Counted from the first letter of the stretch, positions 1 to 10,073 are shown. The stretch: DNA of 64,000 bases from Aequorivita antarctica (GCF_007997155.1 NZ_VORT01000004.1:248001-312000), one strand, 5' to 3'. The notes: a model not told the origin generated them from the letters alone. Numbers and translations are program-made.

Positions 1-2527
1 ACATTTCTAGTAAGGTAGTTATCAATCCACCAGAAGCAACATCGTGTCCAGCTAGGATTTTTCCTTCTTTAATCAGTGCCTGTAAAGTGTTGAAAACAGT
101 TTTCACATAGTCCGCACTTTTTACATCTGGAGCTGCATTTCCGATTGAATTCAAAACCTGTCCAAAAGAAGAACCGCCTAATTTAAACTTATCCTGAGAA
201 ATATTGATGTAATAGATACTTCCACCGTTTTTCTGAAGAACGGGTTCCACAACTTTCTTAATGTCATTACAATTTCCAGCGGCAGAAATAATTACGGTTC
301 CAGGAGAGATCACTTCCCCGTCTTTGTATTTCTGCTTCATTGAAAGTGAATCTTTTCCAGTTGGAACGTTGATTCCCAAATCAATTGAAAACTCTGAAAC
401 GGCTTTCACTGCTTCATATAATCTTGCATCTTCGCCTTCATTGTTACAAGGCCACATCCAGTTTGCGGAAAGAGAAACGCTTTTCAATCCATCTTTCAAT
501 GGCGCCCAAACTATATTGGTCAAAGATTCAGTAATAGCATTTCGCGAACCTGCAGCAGGATCAATCAAGGCCGTTAATGGCGAATGACCTATAGAAGTGG
601 CAACGCCTTCCTTTCCGTGGTAATCCAGCGCCATTACCCCGCAATTATTCAACGGAAGTTGCAACGGCCCTGCGGTTTGTTGCTTTGCAACGCGACCCGT
701 TACACAACGGTCTACTTTATTGGTAAGCCAATCTTTACAAGCCACGGCTTCCAATTGAAGCACTTGCTCTAAATATTCTTTTATTTTTGAAACTTCATAA
801 TCAGGATTTTTGTAATTCCTGTTTACGGTTTTGTCTTTCATTATGGTTTTTGGGGAGCTGCCAAACATATCCTCCAAAGCGAAATCCATTGGTTTTTCAC
901 CTTTTTTATTTTCAAAGCAAAAGCGTTGATCGCCGGTAACCACGCCAACTTCATACATTGGGGAGCGTTCGCGATCGGCAACTTTTTTCAGCTTTTGGAT
1001 ATTTTCTTCATTAATAATCAATCCCATTCGTTCTTGGCTCTCATTGCCCATAATTTCCTTTGCGGATAGGGTAGGGTCGCCAATGGGAAGTTTATCGAGT
1101 TCAATTCTCCCGCCAGAATCTTCAACCAATTCGCTCAAACAGTTTAAATGTCCACCCGCACCGTGATCGTGGATGGAAACTATTGGGTTTTCATCACTTT
1201 CAACCATTGCGCGAATAGCGTTTGCAGCACGTTTTTGCATTTCGGGGTTGCTTCGCTGGATTGCATTCAGCTCAATTCCGCTGTGGAATTCACCTGTATC
1301 TGCTGAAGACACTGCAGCACCACCCATCCCAATTCGGTAATTATCGCCACCTAGGACTACTATTTTATCACCTACTTGCGGTTTGCCTTTAATGGCTTGG
1401 GTCGCTTTTCCGTAGCCAATTCCGCCTGCTAACATTATAACTTTATCAAAACCCAATCGTCGTGCTTCCTCTTCATGTTCAAATGTTAAAACGGAACCAG
1501 CAATTAATGGTTGCCCAAATTTATTCCCAAAATCTGAAGCGCCATTACTAGCTTTAATCAAAATATCGAGCGGCGTTTGGTATAGCCAATCGCGTTCTTT
1601 CATTCCTTTTTCCCATGGTCTTTCATCATTCAACCGTGAATAGGAAGTCATATAAACCGCTGTTCCGGCTAATGGCAACGAACCTTTTCCGCCAGCCAAA
1701 CGGTCGCGAATTTCACCACCGCTACCAGTTGCTGCACCATTGAATGGCTCAACGGTTGTTGGGAAATTGTGGGTTTCAGCTTTTATTGAAATCACACTCT
1801 CAAAATCCTTTTCTTCGTACCAATCAGGTTTGTCACCACTTTTTGGTGCCCATTGTTTCACTTTTGGGCCTTTTACGAAAGCCACGTTGTCTTTATATGC
1901 CGAAACAATATCGTTTGGATTTTCGGCAGAAGTCTTTTTAATAAGTTTGAATAGGGAAGAGGGCATTTCCTTGCCGTCAATTTCAAATACCCCGTTGAAA
2001 ATTTTGTGGCGGCAGTGCTCGCTATTCACTTGGCTAAAGCCGAAAACTTCACTGTCGGTAAGTTTTCTTCCAAGTTTTTCAGATAGATTTTCCAGATATT
2101 CAACTTCTTCAGCGTTTAAGGCTAAACCTTCTTTTTGGTTGTATTCTGAAATATTTTCAATCTCCAAAATGGCTTCCGGCTGCACGTGAATATCAAAAAT
2201 ATCTTGATTCAATTCTTTGAATTTCTGCGAAAGCATCGGGTCAAAAGTTCCTTTTTCAAAAGTGCTATTATGAAATTCCTCAATACGGACTATTCCTTCC
2301 ACAGCCATATTTTGAGTGATTTCAACAGCATTTGTGCTCCAGGGCGTAACCATTGCAGCACGTGGGCCAATAAAAAAATCCGTCGGGTTTATGGACAGGA
2401 CGGATTGCTTTATTTTAGGTTGGTTGCCAAAAAGCCACTCCAACTTTTTAATGTTTTCTTCTGAAATATTTCCGTGGGTTTGGACTGCAAAAACGGTGTT
2501 TTCAACATTCCCAAAAAAGTGAATCAT
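1..2527 (-). CDS. purL: Phosphoribosylformylglycinamidine synthase (3'-truncated by window edge)
   Basis: Catalyses the ATP- and glutamine-dependent conversion of FGAR to FGAM, the fourth step of de novo purine synthesis, in the cytoplasm. The frame is open from the ATG at 2527 to the window edge (about 842 residues). The family's large single-chain form is about 1200-1300 residues, so the glutaminase domain lies outside the window. Visible landmarks are the ATP/Mg-binding segment AETHNFPTTVEPFNGAATG near residue 250 followed by GGEIRDR, a glycine-rich GGIGYGKA segment, and HDHGAGGHLNCLSELVE. The gene is monocistronic at its 5' end, with a -7 box at 2592-2599 and a palindromic hairpin at 2559-2581 in the leader. 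Identity is secure from motifs and length. Confidence 0.95.
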   Translation of the reverse strand, partial: MIHFFGNVENTVFAVQTHGNISEENIKKLEWLFGNQPKIKQSVLSINPTDFFIGPRAAMVTPWSTNAVEITQNMAVEGIVRIEEFHNSTFEKGTFDPMLSQKFKELNQDIFDIHVQPEAILEIENISEYNQKEGLALNAEEVEYLENLSEKLGRKLTDSEVFGFSQVNSEHCRHKIFNGVFEIDGKEMPSSLFKLIKKTSAENPNDIVSAYKDNVAFVKGPKVKQWAPKSGDKPDWYEEKDFESVISIKAETHNFPTTVEPFNGAATGSGGEIRDRLAGGKGSLPLAGTAVYMTSYSRLNDERPWEKGMKERDWLYQTPLDILIKASNGASDFGNKFGQPLIAGSVLTFEHEEEARRLGFDKVIMLAGGIGYGKATQAIKGKPQVGDKIVVLGGDNYRIGMGGAAVSSADTGEFHSGIELNAIQRSNPEMQKRAANAIRAMVESDENPIVSIHDHGAGGHLNCLSELVEDSGGRIELDKLPIGDPTLSAKEIMGNESQERMGLIINEENIQKLKKVADRERSPMYEVGVVTGDQRFCFENKKGEKPMDFALEDMFGSSPKTIMKDKTVNRNYKNPDYEVSKIKEYLEQVLQLEAVACKDWLTNKVDRCVTGRVAKQQTAGPLQLPLNNCGVMALDYHGKEGVATSIGHSPLTALIDPAAGSRNAITESLTNIVWAPLKDGLKSVSLSANWMWPCNNEGEDARLYEAVKAVSEFSIDLGINVPTGKDSLSMKQKYKDGEVISPGTVIISAAGNCNDIKKVVEPVLQKNGGSIYYINISQDKFKLGGSSFGQVLNSIGNAAPDVKSADYVKTVFNTLQALIKEGKILAGHDVASGGLITTLLEM

Positions 2528-2558
2528 CCTTTTGAATATTAGTTCATTTTTGAAGTTT

Positions 2559-2581
2559 CACCTTCGCTAATAGCTTCGGTG
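2559..2581 (-). promoter_or_regulatory. Palindromic hairpin in the purL leader
   Basis: On the + strand the site reads CACC-TTC-GCT-AAT-AGC-TTC-GGTG: an outer 4-bp stem, a symmetric 3x3 internal loop and an inner 3-bp stem. A close copy sits at 26064-26085 upstream of fumC, with the second outer base pair swapped from A-T to T-A. It lies 10 bases downstream of the -7 box, so it should form at or very near the 5' end of the purL mRNA. Function is inferred only. Confidence 0.55.
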
Positions 2582-2591
2582 AACAAAGGTG

Positions 2592-2599
2592 CAAAGGTA
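2592..2599 (-). promoter_or_regulatory. Bacteroidota -7 promoter box of purL
   Basis: Minus-strand TACCTTTG matches TAnnTTTG. A second near-copy (TTTG core, CACCTTTG) lies at 2584-2591. No TTG is found at the usual 17-23 base spacing upstream, so the -33 element is weak or absent. Confidence 0.45.
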
Positions 2600-2745
2600 A
2601 CTAAATTTGAAGATAATTTAAATTTCAATAGCGCCATTAAGTAAAAAGTGTTCACATTTATTAAGTATTTGACTCATAGTAGTTAGATAAAATTTAATTG
2701 TTATCTTGTCGAACTTTATTCACTAAACGCTAAACCCTAAAACAG

Positions 2746-5667
2746 ATGAAGCAAAAAAAATTACTTTCCACAATTTTATTTTTTCTAAGTATTGGCCTAT
2801 TTGCCCAAACAAAATTTCCACCAGAACAGATTATCGTTGGAACTTTTGTTGGACAGACAATCCCTTTACGAGATTATCCGACTATGCCAGACAATCTCAA
2901 TTTAGATCCACAAACATTGACGGTAGTGCCAAACGAATCTACCACCCAAATTGAAATCAATGAGGTGCCACCCACTGTTATTGATAACCTTCAGAAAACA
3001 CTTGGTCAAATTAACACAAGGGGTTTAGAGCAGAATTTTATTGGTGCTTCTTCTTCAGAGTCTGGTTTTTATCCACCTGATCCAACAGGAGCGGTTGGAC
3101 CTAATCATTATGTTCATTCGGTAAATTCACTGGTAAAGATTTTTAGTAAAACTGGGACTCTATTAGTAGGGCCAGTTTCTTTAGGTACTTTTTTAGGATT
3201 TGGCGGCAACAGTGGAGACCCTATTGTTTTGTATGATCAATTGGCGGACAGATGGCTTGTGAGCGAGTTTGGAAATATAAACGGAGGTAATTCTTTGGCA
3301 ATTGGAGTATCGGCAACGAATGATCCTGCAGGTGCTTATAATGTATATCAATTTTCCTTTAATGGTTTTCCAGATTACCCACATTATGCCGTATGGCCTG
3401 ATGCTTATTATGGAACGGTAAATCTAGGCGGAGCTACAACACGTGCTTTTGCAATGAACCGTGATAAAATATTAAACGGAAGTCCCAATCCTGAAATCGT
3501 AATATTTACACTTCCAGGAATTGTGGTGAATCCAAACCAGGTGAAGAGTCCTGAGGCAGCGAACCTTTTGGGTAGTAATATTGCCCCGAACACCCCAGGA
3601 TATGTTACTTATCTTCAAGATGATGCTTGGAGTGGAATTTCTAATGACCATTTAAAAATTTGGGAAATGGATATGGATTGGACAAATACAGCAAACTCTA
3701 CTATCTCCGCTCCACTTGAAATTCCTACTGATCCTTTTGATGCGGGAGAAATATTTGGACAGGGTGCAATAGCGCAGCCTGGAACCAATCAAAAACTTGC
3801 CGGACACGGCGGAATAATTTCTTTTGGCGCAAACTATAGAAGTTTTCCAGGCCATAATTCTTGGCTTATAACTTTCAATACTTTTATTGATGCGAATGAA
3901 ACAGGCGGTATTAGATGGATTGAACTGAGAAATGATAGTTCAAATCCTTGGTCTATATATCAAGAAGGTACATACGCACCAGCTGACGGCCATAGTAGAT
4001 TTATGAGTAGTTCTGCAATGGATATTTATGGAAATATTGGGCTAGCATATAGTATTGGAAGCGCTACTTTACCAGTAGGTATTCGATATACAGGACGATT
4101 TGACGGTGATCCCTTAGGAACCATGACAGTAGCAGAAACTACTATTAAAAATGGTGTAGGTGTGCGAACCAATACCTACAGATACGGAGATTACGGACAT
4201 ACCACAATGGATCCCGATAATTTAACTTTTTGGCACACGGCAGATTTCTTTTCAAACAATAATGCTTGGAGAACCCAAATTGCTTCTTTTAAGATTTCAA
4301 CTGGATTTACGGCAGATGTAGGTGTGAATGCAATTATTCAACCCGAAAATGGTCAATTAACAAATGCTGAAACCGTTGAAGTTAGCATAAGAAATTATGG
4401 GTCAGCATCTCAAGCAAATATTCCTTTGGAACTTCGTGTTGATGGTAATTTAATAGCCAGCGAAACTTATTCAGGAACAATTACTTCAGGAAGTACTGCC
4501 ACCTATACTTTTTCACAAACGGCAAACTTATCAACTCCGGGACAAACCTATACCATTGAAGTAAGAACAAATTTATCTGGAGACCAGTTTCCCGCCAACG
4601 ATCCATTAACCAAAGAAGTTACTAATCTTTTGTCAAACGATGTAGGTGCTCTTGAAATTACAGCACCAGTTTCTGGCCCAGGTCTGGATAATACAGAAAC
4701 GATCACTGCAACTATTAAAAACTTTGGAGCTTCTTCTCAATCTAACTTTAATGTGCAATATGTACTTGATGGTGGAGCACCTGTGGTGGAAACATTTGCG
4801 GGATCTATTGCATCTGAACAAGAAGCGAGCTATAGCTTTACACAAACTGCAGATTTTTCTACATTGGGAACGCATAGTCTTACTGTTTCTACTTCCTTAA
4901 CAGGTGATGGAAATCCTTCAAACGATGCGGTTACTTCTGAAATTGAAAATTTAATTTGTCAGCCTAGTGGGAACTGTTCTGCTGGTCACGGTTTCCGATT
5001 GTTTTCGGTAGCTGAAATCAACAATCCTTCTGATTGTGAAGGATATGGCGATTTTACGAATTTAATCGCAAATTTAGCACCAAATACCACGACCCCATTG
5101 ACCATAACGACAAACTTTGGAGGTCAATTTATTAAAGTTTGGATTGATTATAACGATGACTCCATTTTTACAGCAGATGAGGTAGTGGTTGACAATTACC
5201 AAATTGCCCCCGGCCAAGGACCTGGAACTTATACCGAAACTATAGATTTGGTTGTTCCAGCAGTAAATGCTGTAGGTGAACACAGAATGAGAGCCAAAGC
5301 CAATTGGAACGGACCTGTACCAGCGAATGCTTGTGATGATACAGCTTTTGGGGAAACAGAAGACTATACTGCAAATATAGGTACTCTAGGTGTAGAAGAT
5401 ATGGCCATCAGAAATGGTGAATTGTTAATAACCAGTACTGACAACAAGCATTTTGATGTATCCTTGATCTCTGATTATGACGGTATGGGCTATATTTCAG
5501 TTTATAACACACTTGGTCAGGAATTGGGCATCAAGCCTATTGGTAAAGTGGATGGCGCTTATCATTTAAAATTAGATATGTCCTTCGTTGCAAGCGGAGT
5601 GTATATAATCAAGGCAGGTGGTCAAACTACAAAAGCAGTCAAAACCGCAAGAATTATTGTGAAATAA
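2746..5667 (+). CDS. Secreted GEVED/CARDB-domain protein with T9SS type A sorting domain (paralogue 1)
   Basis: A predicted surface or secreted protein of 973 residues. Order of parts: signal peptide (1-20, ending FAQ); a long N-terminal region, probably a propeller-like fold, with motifs such as PPDPTGAVGPNHYVHSVNS; two CARDB-like adhesion modules starting near residues 522 and 630 (both begin DVG); a GEVED domain from about 736 to 878, containing KVWIDYNDDSIF and the eponymous GETEDY; and a C-terminal type A sorting domain (about 880-973) for export by the type IX system. No catalytic residues were recognised. It is followed by a terminator and then a paralogue of nearly equal length, so it appears to be transcribed alone. 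Adhesion or binding is the likely role, but the ligand is unknown. Confidence 0.85.
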   Translation: MKQKKLLSTILFFLSIGLFAQTKFPPEQIIVGTFVGQTIPLRDYPTMPDNLNLDPQTLTVVPNESTTQIEINEVPPTVIDNLQKTLGQINTRGLEQNFIGASSSESGFYPPDPTGAVGPNHYVHSVNSLVKIFSKTGTLLVGPVSLGTFLGFGGNSGDPIVLYDQLADRWLVSEFGNINGGNSLAIGVSATNDPAGAYNVYQFSFNGFPDYPHYAVWPDAYYGTVNLGGATTRAFAMNRDKILNGSPNPEIVIFTLPGIVVNPNQVKSPEAANLLGSNIAPNTPGYVTYLQDDAWSGISNDHLKIWEMDMDWTNTANSTISAPLEIPTDPFDAGEIFGQGAIAQPGTNQKLAGHGGIISFGANYRSFPGHNSWLITFNTFIDANETGGIRWIELRNDSSNPWSIYQEGTYAPADGHSRFMSSSAMDIYGNIGLAYSIGSATLPVGIRYTGRFDGDPLGTMTVAETTIKNGVGVRTNTYRYGDYGHTTMDPDNLTFWHTADFFSNNNAWRTQIASFKISTGFTADVGVNAIIQPENGQLTNAETVEVSIRNYGSASQANIPLELRVDGNLIASETYSGTITSGSTATYTFSQTANLSTPGQTYTIEVRTNLSGDQFPANDPLTKEVTNLLSNDVGALEITAPVSGPGLDNTETITATIKNFGASSQSNFNVQYVLDGGAPVVETFAGSIASEQEASYSFTQTADFSTLGTHSLTVSTSLTGDGNPSNDAVTSEIENLICQPSGNCSAGHGFRLFSVAEINNPSDCEGYGDFTNLIANLAPNTTTPLTITTNFGGQFIKVWIDYNDDSIFTADEVVVDNYQIAPGQGPGTYTETIDLVVPAVNAVGEHRMRAKANWNGPVPANACDDTAFGETEDYTANIGTLGVEDMAIRNGELLITSTDNKHFDVSLISDYDGMGYISVYNTLGQELGIKPIGKVDGAYHLKLDMSFVASGVYIIKAGGQTTKAVKTARIIVK

Positions 5668-5695
5668 TTTTCAAAAAAAGTAATTTTTATAATGA

Positions 5696-5730
5696 AACCG
5701 TCTCAAATTAAGTTTGCGGCGGTTTTTTTA
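5696..5730 (+). terminator. Rho-independent terminator after the first GEVED protein
   Basis: AACCGTC pairs with GGCGGTT (one G-U wobble) around a 15-base loop and is followed by a run of T. It separates the two paralogues into distinct transcripts. Confidence 0.65.
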
Positions 5731-5844
5731 TGAATTGAAAAGTTTCTTCAATTTTAAAGCTATTGTTAACTAAAATAATGACCTACAGTTAAATGATTTA
5801 AAATATATGCTGTATCTTTCCTCTCCTAAAATAAAAATTAAACC

Positions 5845-8763
5845 ATGAAATTCAAAAAACTACTATTTGCAACCTTTCTACTATTTGGGATTGGGGTTTA
5901 TGCCCAACAAACTTTTCCGCCAGATGAGGTTATCGTCGGTACTTTTATAGGAAAAACCATTCCTTTAAGAGATTACGCAATTCAAGAAGAAAATCACGAT
6001 CAGAGTATTAAAGAAATCAAGTTAGTCTCCAATAGATCCCGATACAATCCGCAGGTAAATTCGAACGCATTGCCAAATGGAATTGAACAAAACGTTCAAA
6101 AAGGTTTTGGCGAAATCCAAACGCGCGCCATTGAACAGAATTTTATTGGCGCTTCTTCCTCTGAATCTGGCTTTGTACCGCCAGATCCAACAGGGGCTGC
6201 AGGACCAAATCATTATGTTCATTCTGTAAATTCCATTGTGAAAATTTTCAGTAAAACAGGCACGCTGTTAGTTGGTCCTGTTGCTTTGGGAACTTTCTTG
6301 GGAATCAGTTCAAATTCAGGAGACCCGATAGTTATGTATGACCAACTTGCAGACCGCTGGTTTGTAAGTGAGTTTGGTTCTTTGAACAATTCGTTGGCTA
6401 TTGGCGTTTCTGAAACCAACGACCCAACAGGGGCTTATAATGTATATCAATATAGTTTTGGAAGTTTCCCAGATTATCCACATTACAGTGTTTGGCATGA
6501 TGCTTATTATCTCACCGCAAACATAGGAACTACCAATAAAGTTTATGCGGTGGAAAGAGATGTAATGCTCGCTGGAGGTGCAAGCCCAAAAATTGTTGGA
6601 TTTCCTCTTCCTGGAAGCACTCAAAACACAAACACCGTTTTGAGCCCTGAGCCCGCAAATCTTTTGGGAACAAACTTTCCAGCAAATGCACCGGGTTATG
6701 TAACCTATCTTCAAGACGATGGATGGTCGGGCGTAAGCTTTGACCATTTGAAAGTTTGGGAAATAGACTTGGATTGGACTAATACGGGCAATTCAACCAT
6801 TTCTGCACCTTTGGAAATTCCAACAGATCCGTTTAACTCTGTGTTTGCCCCATTTGGCTCTGGTGATGTTCAACAACCGGGAACTGGTCAAAAAATTGAT
6901 ATGATTGGGGGTGTAATTTCCTATGCCGCAAACTACCGCAGTTTTGCAGGACACAACAGTTGGGTCATTACATTTAATACAGATATAGACAATAACGATA
7001 CCTCAGGTATTAGATGGATTGAATTGCGAAATGATGCTTCCAATCCATGGTCCATATTTCAGGAAGGAACGTACGCTCCCGCTGATGGAAATAGCCGTTT
7101 TATGGGAAGTGCTGGAATGGATGCCGCAGGAAACATAGGCTTGGCTTTTAACGTTGCCAGCGGAACGCTCCAAGCGGCCATTCGCTATACAGGCAGATTT
7201 GATGGAGATCCTTTGGGACAAATGACCGTTGCTGAAACCGAGATTGTTCCAGGTGCCGGAGTGCAAACATTTACAAATAGATTTGGAGATTATTCACACC
7301 TTACTATGGATCCTGATAACTTCACTTTCTGGCATACTGCAGAATATTTTTCTTCAAATAACAACTGGAGAACACAGATTGCAGCTTTCACACTTTCAGG
7401 AGGTTTTGCAAAAGATGTTGGGGTTAATGCCTTAATCCAACCCGTGAATGGTCTGTTGACCAATGCTGAAACAGTTGAGGTAAGCATCCGAAACTTTGGA
7501 ACCGCCTCTCAGAGCAATATTCCTTTAGAACTTCGCGTGGACGGAAATTTAATGGCTTCTGAAACTTTTTCAGGTACTGTTACAGCTGGTTCAACTGCGA
7601 CTTATACATTCGCACAAACTGTTGATTTATCTACTTCTGGACAAACGTATTCTATTGAAGTTAGAACAAATTTATCTGGAGATGAATTTCCAGCAAACGA
7701 TCCTTTTACAAAGGATATTACCAACCTTTTGGCAAACGACGTAGGTGCAATAGAAATTACGGCGCCTATTTCTGGCTCTGGCTTGGGCAACGAAACTATT
7801 ATTGCGACAATTAAAAATTTCGGTGCTGCTTCACAATCAAACTTTAATGTACAATATGTAATTGATGGTGGTACGGCTGTGGTTGAAACATTTACTGGAC
7901 CTATTGCTTCTGAACAGGAAATGACCTATAGTTTTACCCAAACCGCAGATTTTTCTACTTTGGGAACTTACAATGTTACTGTATCAACTTCTTTAGGAGG
8001 AGATGGCAATTCATCTAACGATGCAGTTTCAACCGTAATTGAAAATATTTTGTGCCAACCTAGTATGGATTGCTCTTTTGGAGATGGTTTCCAATTAGTT
8101 TCAATAGCAGAAATCAATAATCCATCCGGTTGCGAAGGATACGGCGATTTTACAAACCTTATAGCCAATTTGGCTCCGGATAGCACTAACGACCTTACTG
8201 TGACTACCGGCTATGGAGATCAATTTGTAAAAGTTTGGATTGATTTCAATGACGACTCCATCTTCACAGCAAATGAGGTTGTTGTAAATAACGTAGTGAT
8301 TGCACCTGGTCAAGGTTCAGGAACCTACACTGTGACTATGGATTTAGTGGTACCAGCAGGCGCAGCAATAGGGCCACACCGTATGCGCGCCAAAACCAAT
8401 TGGGATGGCCCAGTGCCAAATGATGCATGTGAAGAAACCAATTTTGGAGAAACTGAAGATTACACTGCAAACATTGGCACACTCGGCGTAGATGATTTTT
8501 CCGTGCGGAATGGTAATTTGATTATCACTTCAGAAGGAAACAAACAGTACGAAGTTTCACTTACAACAGCTTATGACGGTGCCGCCTATTTAGCGATTTA
8601 CAATATGTTAGGTCAACAGCTTAAAGTGAAAATGATCGATAAATTAGGCGATTCTTATAAAGCCAGACTCGATATGAGTGAAGCGGCAAGCGGAGTTTAT
8701 ATTGTGAGAGTAGGTGGAAAAGATACAAAATCATTTAAAACGGGAAGAATTATTGTTGAATAA
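5845..8763 (+). CDS. Secreted GEVED/CARDB-domain protein with T9SS type A sorting domain (paralogue 2)
   Basis: 972 residues, collinear with the preceding gene over its full length: signal peptide ending VYAQ, the shared PPDEVIVGTFIGKTIPLRDY opening, PPDPTGAAGPNHYVHSVNS, two CARDB-like modules, a GEVED domain (KVWIDFNDDSIF, GETEDY) and a type A sorting domain ending in TGRIIVE. The most divergent stretch between the paralogues is the linker at about residues 45-80. This is a tandem duplication in which both copies remain intact. The gene has its own upstream spacer of about 180 bases and its own strong terminator. A structural or adhesive extracellular role is inferred from domain content; no enzymatic site was recognised. 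Confidence 0.85.
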   Translation: MKFKKLLFATFLLFGIGVYAQQTFPPDEVIVGTFIGKTIPLRDYAIQEENHDQSIKEIKLVSNRSRYNPQVNSNALPNGIEQNVQKGFGEIQTRAIEQNFIGASSSESGFVPPDPTGAAGPNHYVHSVNSIVKIFSKTGTLLVGPVALGTFLGISSNSGDPIVMYDQLADRWFVSEFGSLNNSLAIGVSETNDPTGAYNVYQYSFGSFPDYPHYSVWHDAYYLTANIGTTNKVYAVERDVMLAGGASPKIVGFPLPGSTQNTNTVLSPEPANLLGTNFPANAPGYVTYLQDDGWSGVSFDHLKVWEIDLDWTNTGNSTISAPLEIPTDPFNSVFAPFGSGDVQQPGTGQKIDMIGGVISYAANYRSFAGHNSWVITFNTDIDNNDTSGIRWIELRNDASNPWSIFQEGTYAPADGNSRFMGSAGMDAAGNIGLAFNVASGTLQAAIRYTGRFDGDPLGQMTVAETEIVPGAGVQTFTNRFGDYSHLTMDPDNFTFWHTAEYFSSNNNWRTQIAAFTLSGGFAKDVGVNALIQPVNGLLTNAETVEVSIRNFGTASQSNIPLELRVDGNLMASETFSGTVTAGSTATYTFAQTVDLSTSGQTYSIEVRTNLSGDEFPANDPFTKDITNLLANDVGAIEITAPISGSGLGNETIIATIKNFGAASQSNFNVQYVIDGGTAVVETFTGPIASEQEMTYSFTQTADFSTLGTYNVTVSTSLGGDGNSSNDAVSTVIENILCQPSMDCSFGDGFQLVSIAEINNPSGCEGYGDFTNLIANLAPDSTNDLTVTTGYGDQFVKVWIDFNDDSIFTANEVVVNNVVIAPGQGSGTYTVTMDLVVPAGAAIGPHRMRAKTNWDGPVPNDACEETNFGETEDYTANIGTLGVDDFSVRNGNLIITSEGNKQYEVSLTTAYDGAAYLAIYNMLGQQLKVKMIDKLGDSYKARLDMSEAASGVYIVRVGGKDTKSFKTGRIIVE

Positions 8764-8796
8764 ATTCTTTAGTTGAAATTAATAAGTTAAATTAAA

Positions 8797-8826
8797 AAAG
8801 AGCGGGCAAACACCCGCTCTTTTCTA
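8797..8826. terminator. Bidirectional terminator between GEVED paralogue 2 and the RsmB-like gene
   Basis: AAAGAGCGGG (8797-8806) pairs perfectly with CCCGCTCTTT (8813-8822) around a 6-base loop, with A-runs before and T-runs after. It serves the two convergent genes. Confidence 0.85.
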
Positions 8827-8845
8827 TTTTCCAATAAACTGATTC

Positions 8846-10054
8846 TTATTTTTTCTGAAGCAAAGAAATATAAAAACCATCAAATCCGCTTTTGCTTGGC
8901 ATTATTTTTTCTTCACTCAACAGTGTGAAATCTTTTCCTTCTTCTCTACTTAAAAAACCTTTTACTTGCAATTCGTTTTCCGAAGGAAGTATAGAGCAAG
9001 TAGCATAAACCAATTGTCCACCCGGCTTTACCATTCGTGAATAACTATCTAGCAGCTCTTTTTGTGTGGCGCGAATTTTATCAAGAAACTCAGGTTGTAA
9101 TTTCCATTTTGCATCAGGATTTCGTCTTAAAACCCCTAAACCAGAGCAAGGCGCGTCAATTAAAACTTTATCTGCTTTATCGATTAATTTTTTTATCACT
9201 TTCGTGGAATCAATCACACGGGTTTCAATATTAAAAATATCGTTTCTGCGGGCACGACGTTTTAGCTCGTTCAGCTTGTTTTCGTAGATATCCATTGCAA
9301 TTAGTTGGCCCTTATTTTCCATCATTGTAGCAATATGAAGACTTTTTCCTCCTGCTCCAGCGCAAGCATCAATTACGCGCATTCCAGGTTTTGCATCGAG
9401 TATTTCTGCAACTTTCTGTGAAGAGGCGTCTTGTACCTCAAACAAACCATTCTTAAAGGCATCGGTCGTGAAAACGTTGCCGCGTTCTTTTAGTTTCAAG
9501 GCATCGGGGTATCCTTTTAAAATCTCTGTTTCAATTTCTAAATCTGCCAATTCATTTTGAAGTTTTTCAACGGTAGTTTTTAAAGTATTTACACGTAAAA
9601 CTACATCGGCCTGCTGGTTTAGGGCAGCAATTTCCTTATCCCATTTTTTACCCAATTCTTTTTGGCCCAATTCATCCAACCAATCAGGAATGGATTCTCG
9701 ATACTTTCGGATTTTTGAAAGCTCGTCAAATTTTCCTTTAATTCTGCGAGTTGGTGTATCCTCAAATTGTTTCCATTCTGGGATTGCAATTCCGTTCAAA
9801 GTTGCCCAAACAGTAAATAATCTAAAAAGATTTGGACGGTCAAAGGGTTCACGCACTTCGGCGATTTCAGAATACAAGCGCTTCCAACGCACAATATCAT
9901 AAGTTGTTTCTGCAATAAAACCACGGTCGCGAGCGCCCCATCGCTTGTCGCGTTTCAAGGTGTTTTTTAATACTTTGTCTGCTTGCTTATTTTCATTGAA
10001 AATTAAGTCAAGTGAATCTATTGTGGCGAATACTAAGTTTCGGTGTAATTTCAT
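8846..10054 (-). CDS. RsmB/NOP-family rRNA cytosine-C5 methyltransferase
   Basis: A SAM-dependent enzyme that methylates C5 of a cytosine in RNA; in this family most often C967 of 16S rRNA. 402 residues. The N-terminal about 140 residues resemble the NusB-like RNA-binding region. The Rossmann methyltransferase domain carries the SAM motif DACAGAGGKS (229-238). Both family cysteines are present: the nucleophile region YATCS (Cys353) and DAPCSG (Cys303), which releases the product. Length fits the family. The exact target base cannot be read from sequence, so the rsmB name is withheld. It is monocistronic, with a -7 box at 10074-10081. Confidence 0.9.
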   Translation of the reverse strand: MKLHRNLVFATIDSLDLIFNENKQADKVLKNTLKRDKRWGARDRGFIAETTYDIVRWKRLYSEIAEVREPFDRPNLFRLFTVWATLNGIAIPEWKQFEDTPTRRIKGKFDELSKIRKYRESIPDWLDELGQKELGKKWDKEIAALNQQADVVLRVNTLKTTVEKLQNELADLEIETEILKGYPDALKLKERGNVFTTDAFKNGLFEVQDASSQKVAEILDAKPGMRVIDACAGAGGKSLHIATMMENKGQLIAMDIYENKLNELKRRARRNDIFNIETRVIDSTKVIKKLIDKADKVLIDAPCSGLGVLRRNPDAKWKLQPEFLDKIRATQKELLDSYSRMVKPGGQLVYATCSILPSENELQVKGFLSREEGKDFTLLSEEKIMPSKSGFDGFYISLLQKK

Positions 10055-10073
10055 TATTAAATTTAATTGACTG

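Noticed and set aside
1740-2189. 149-residue frame on the + strand
   Set aside because: It is antisense to conserved PurL motifs and has no plausible protein features.
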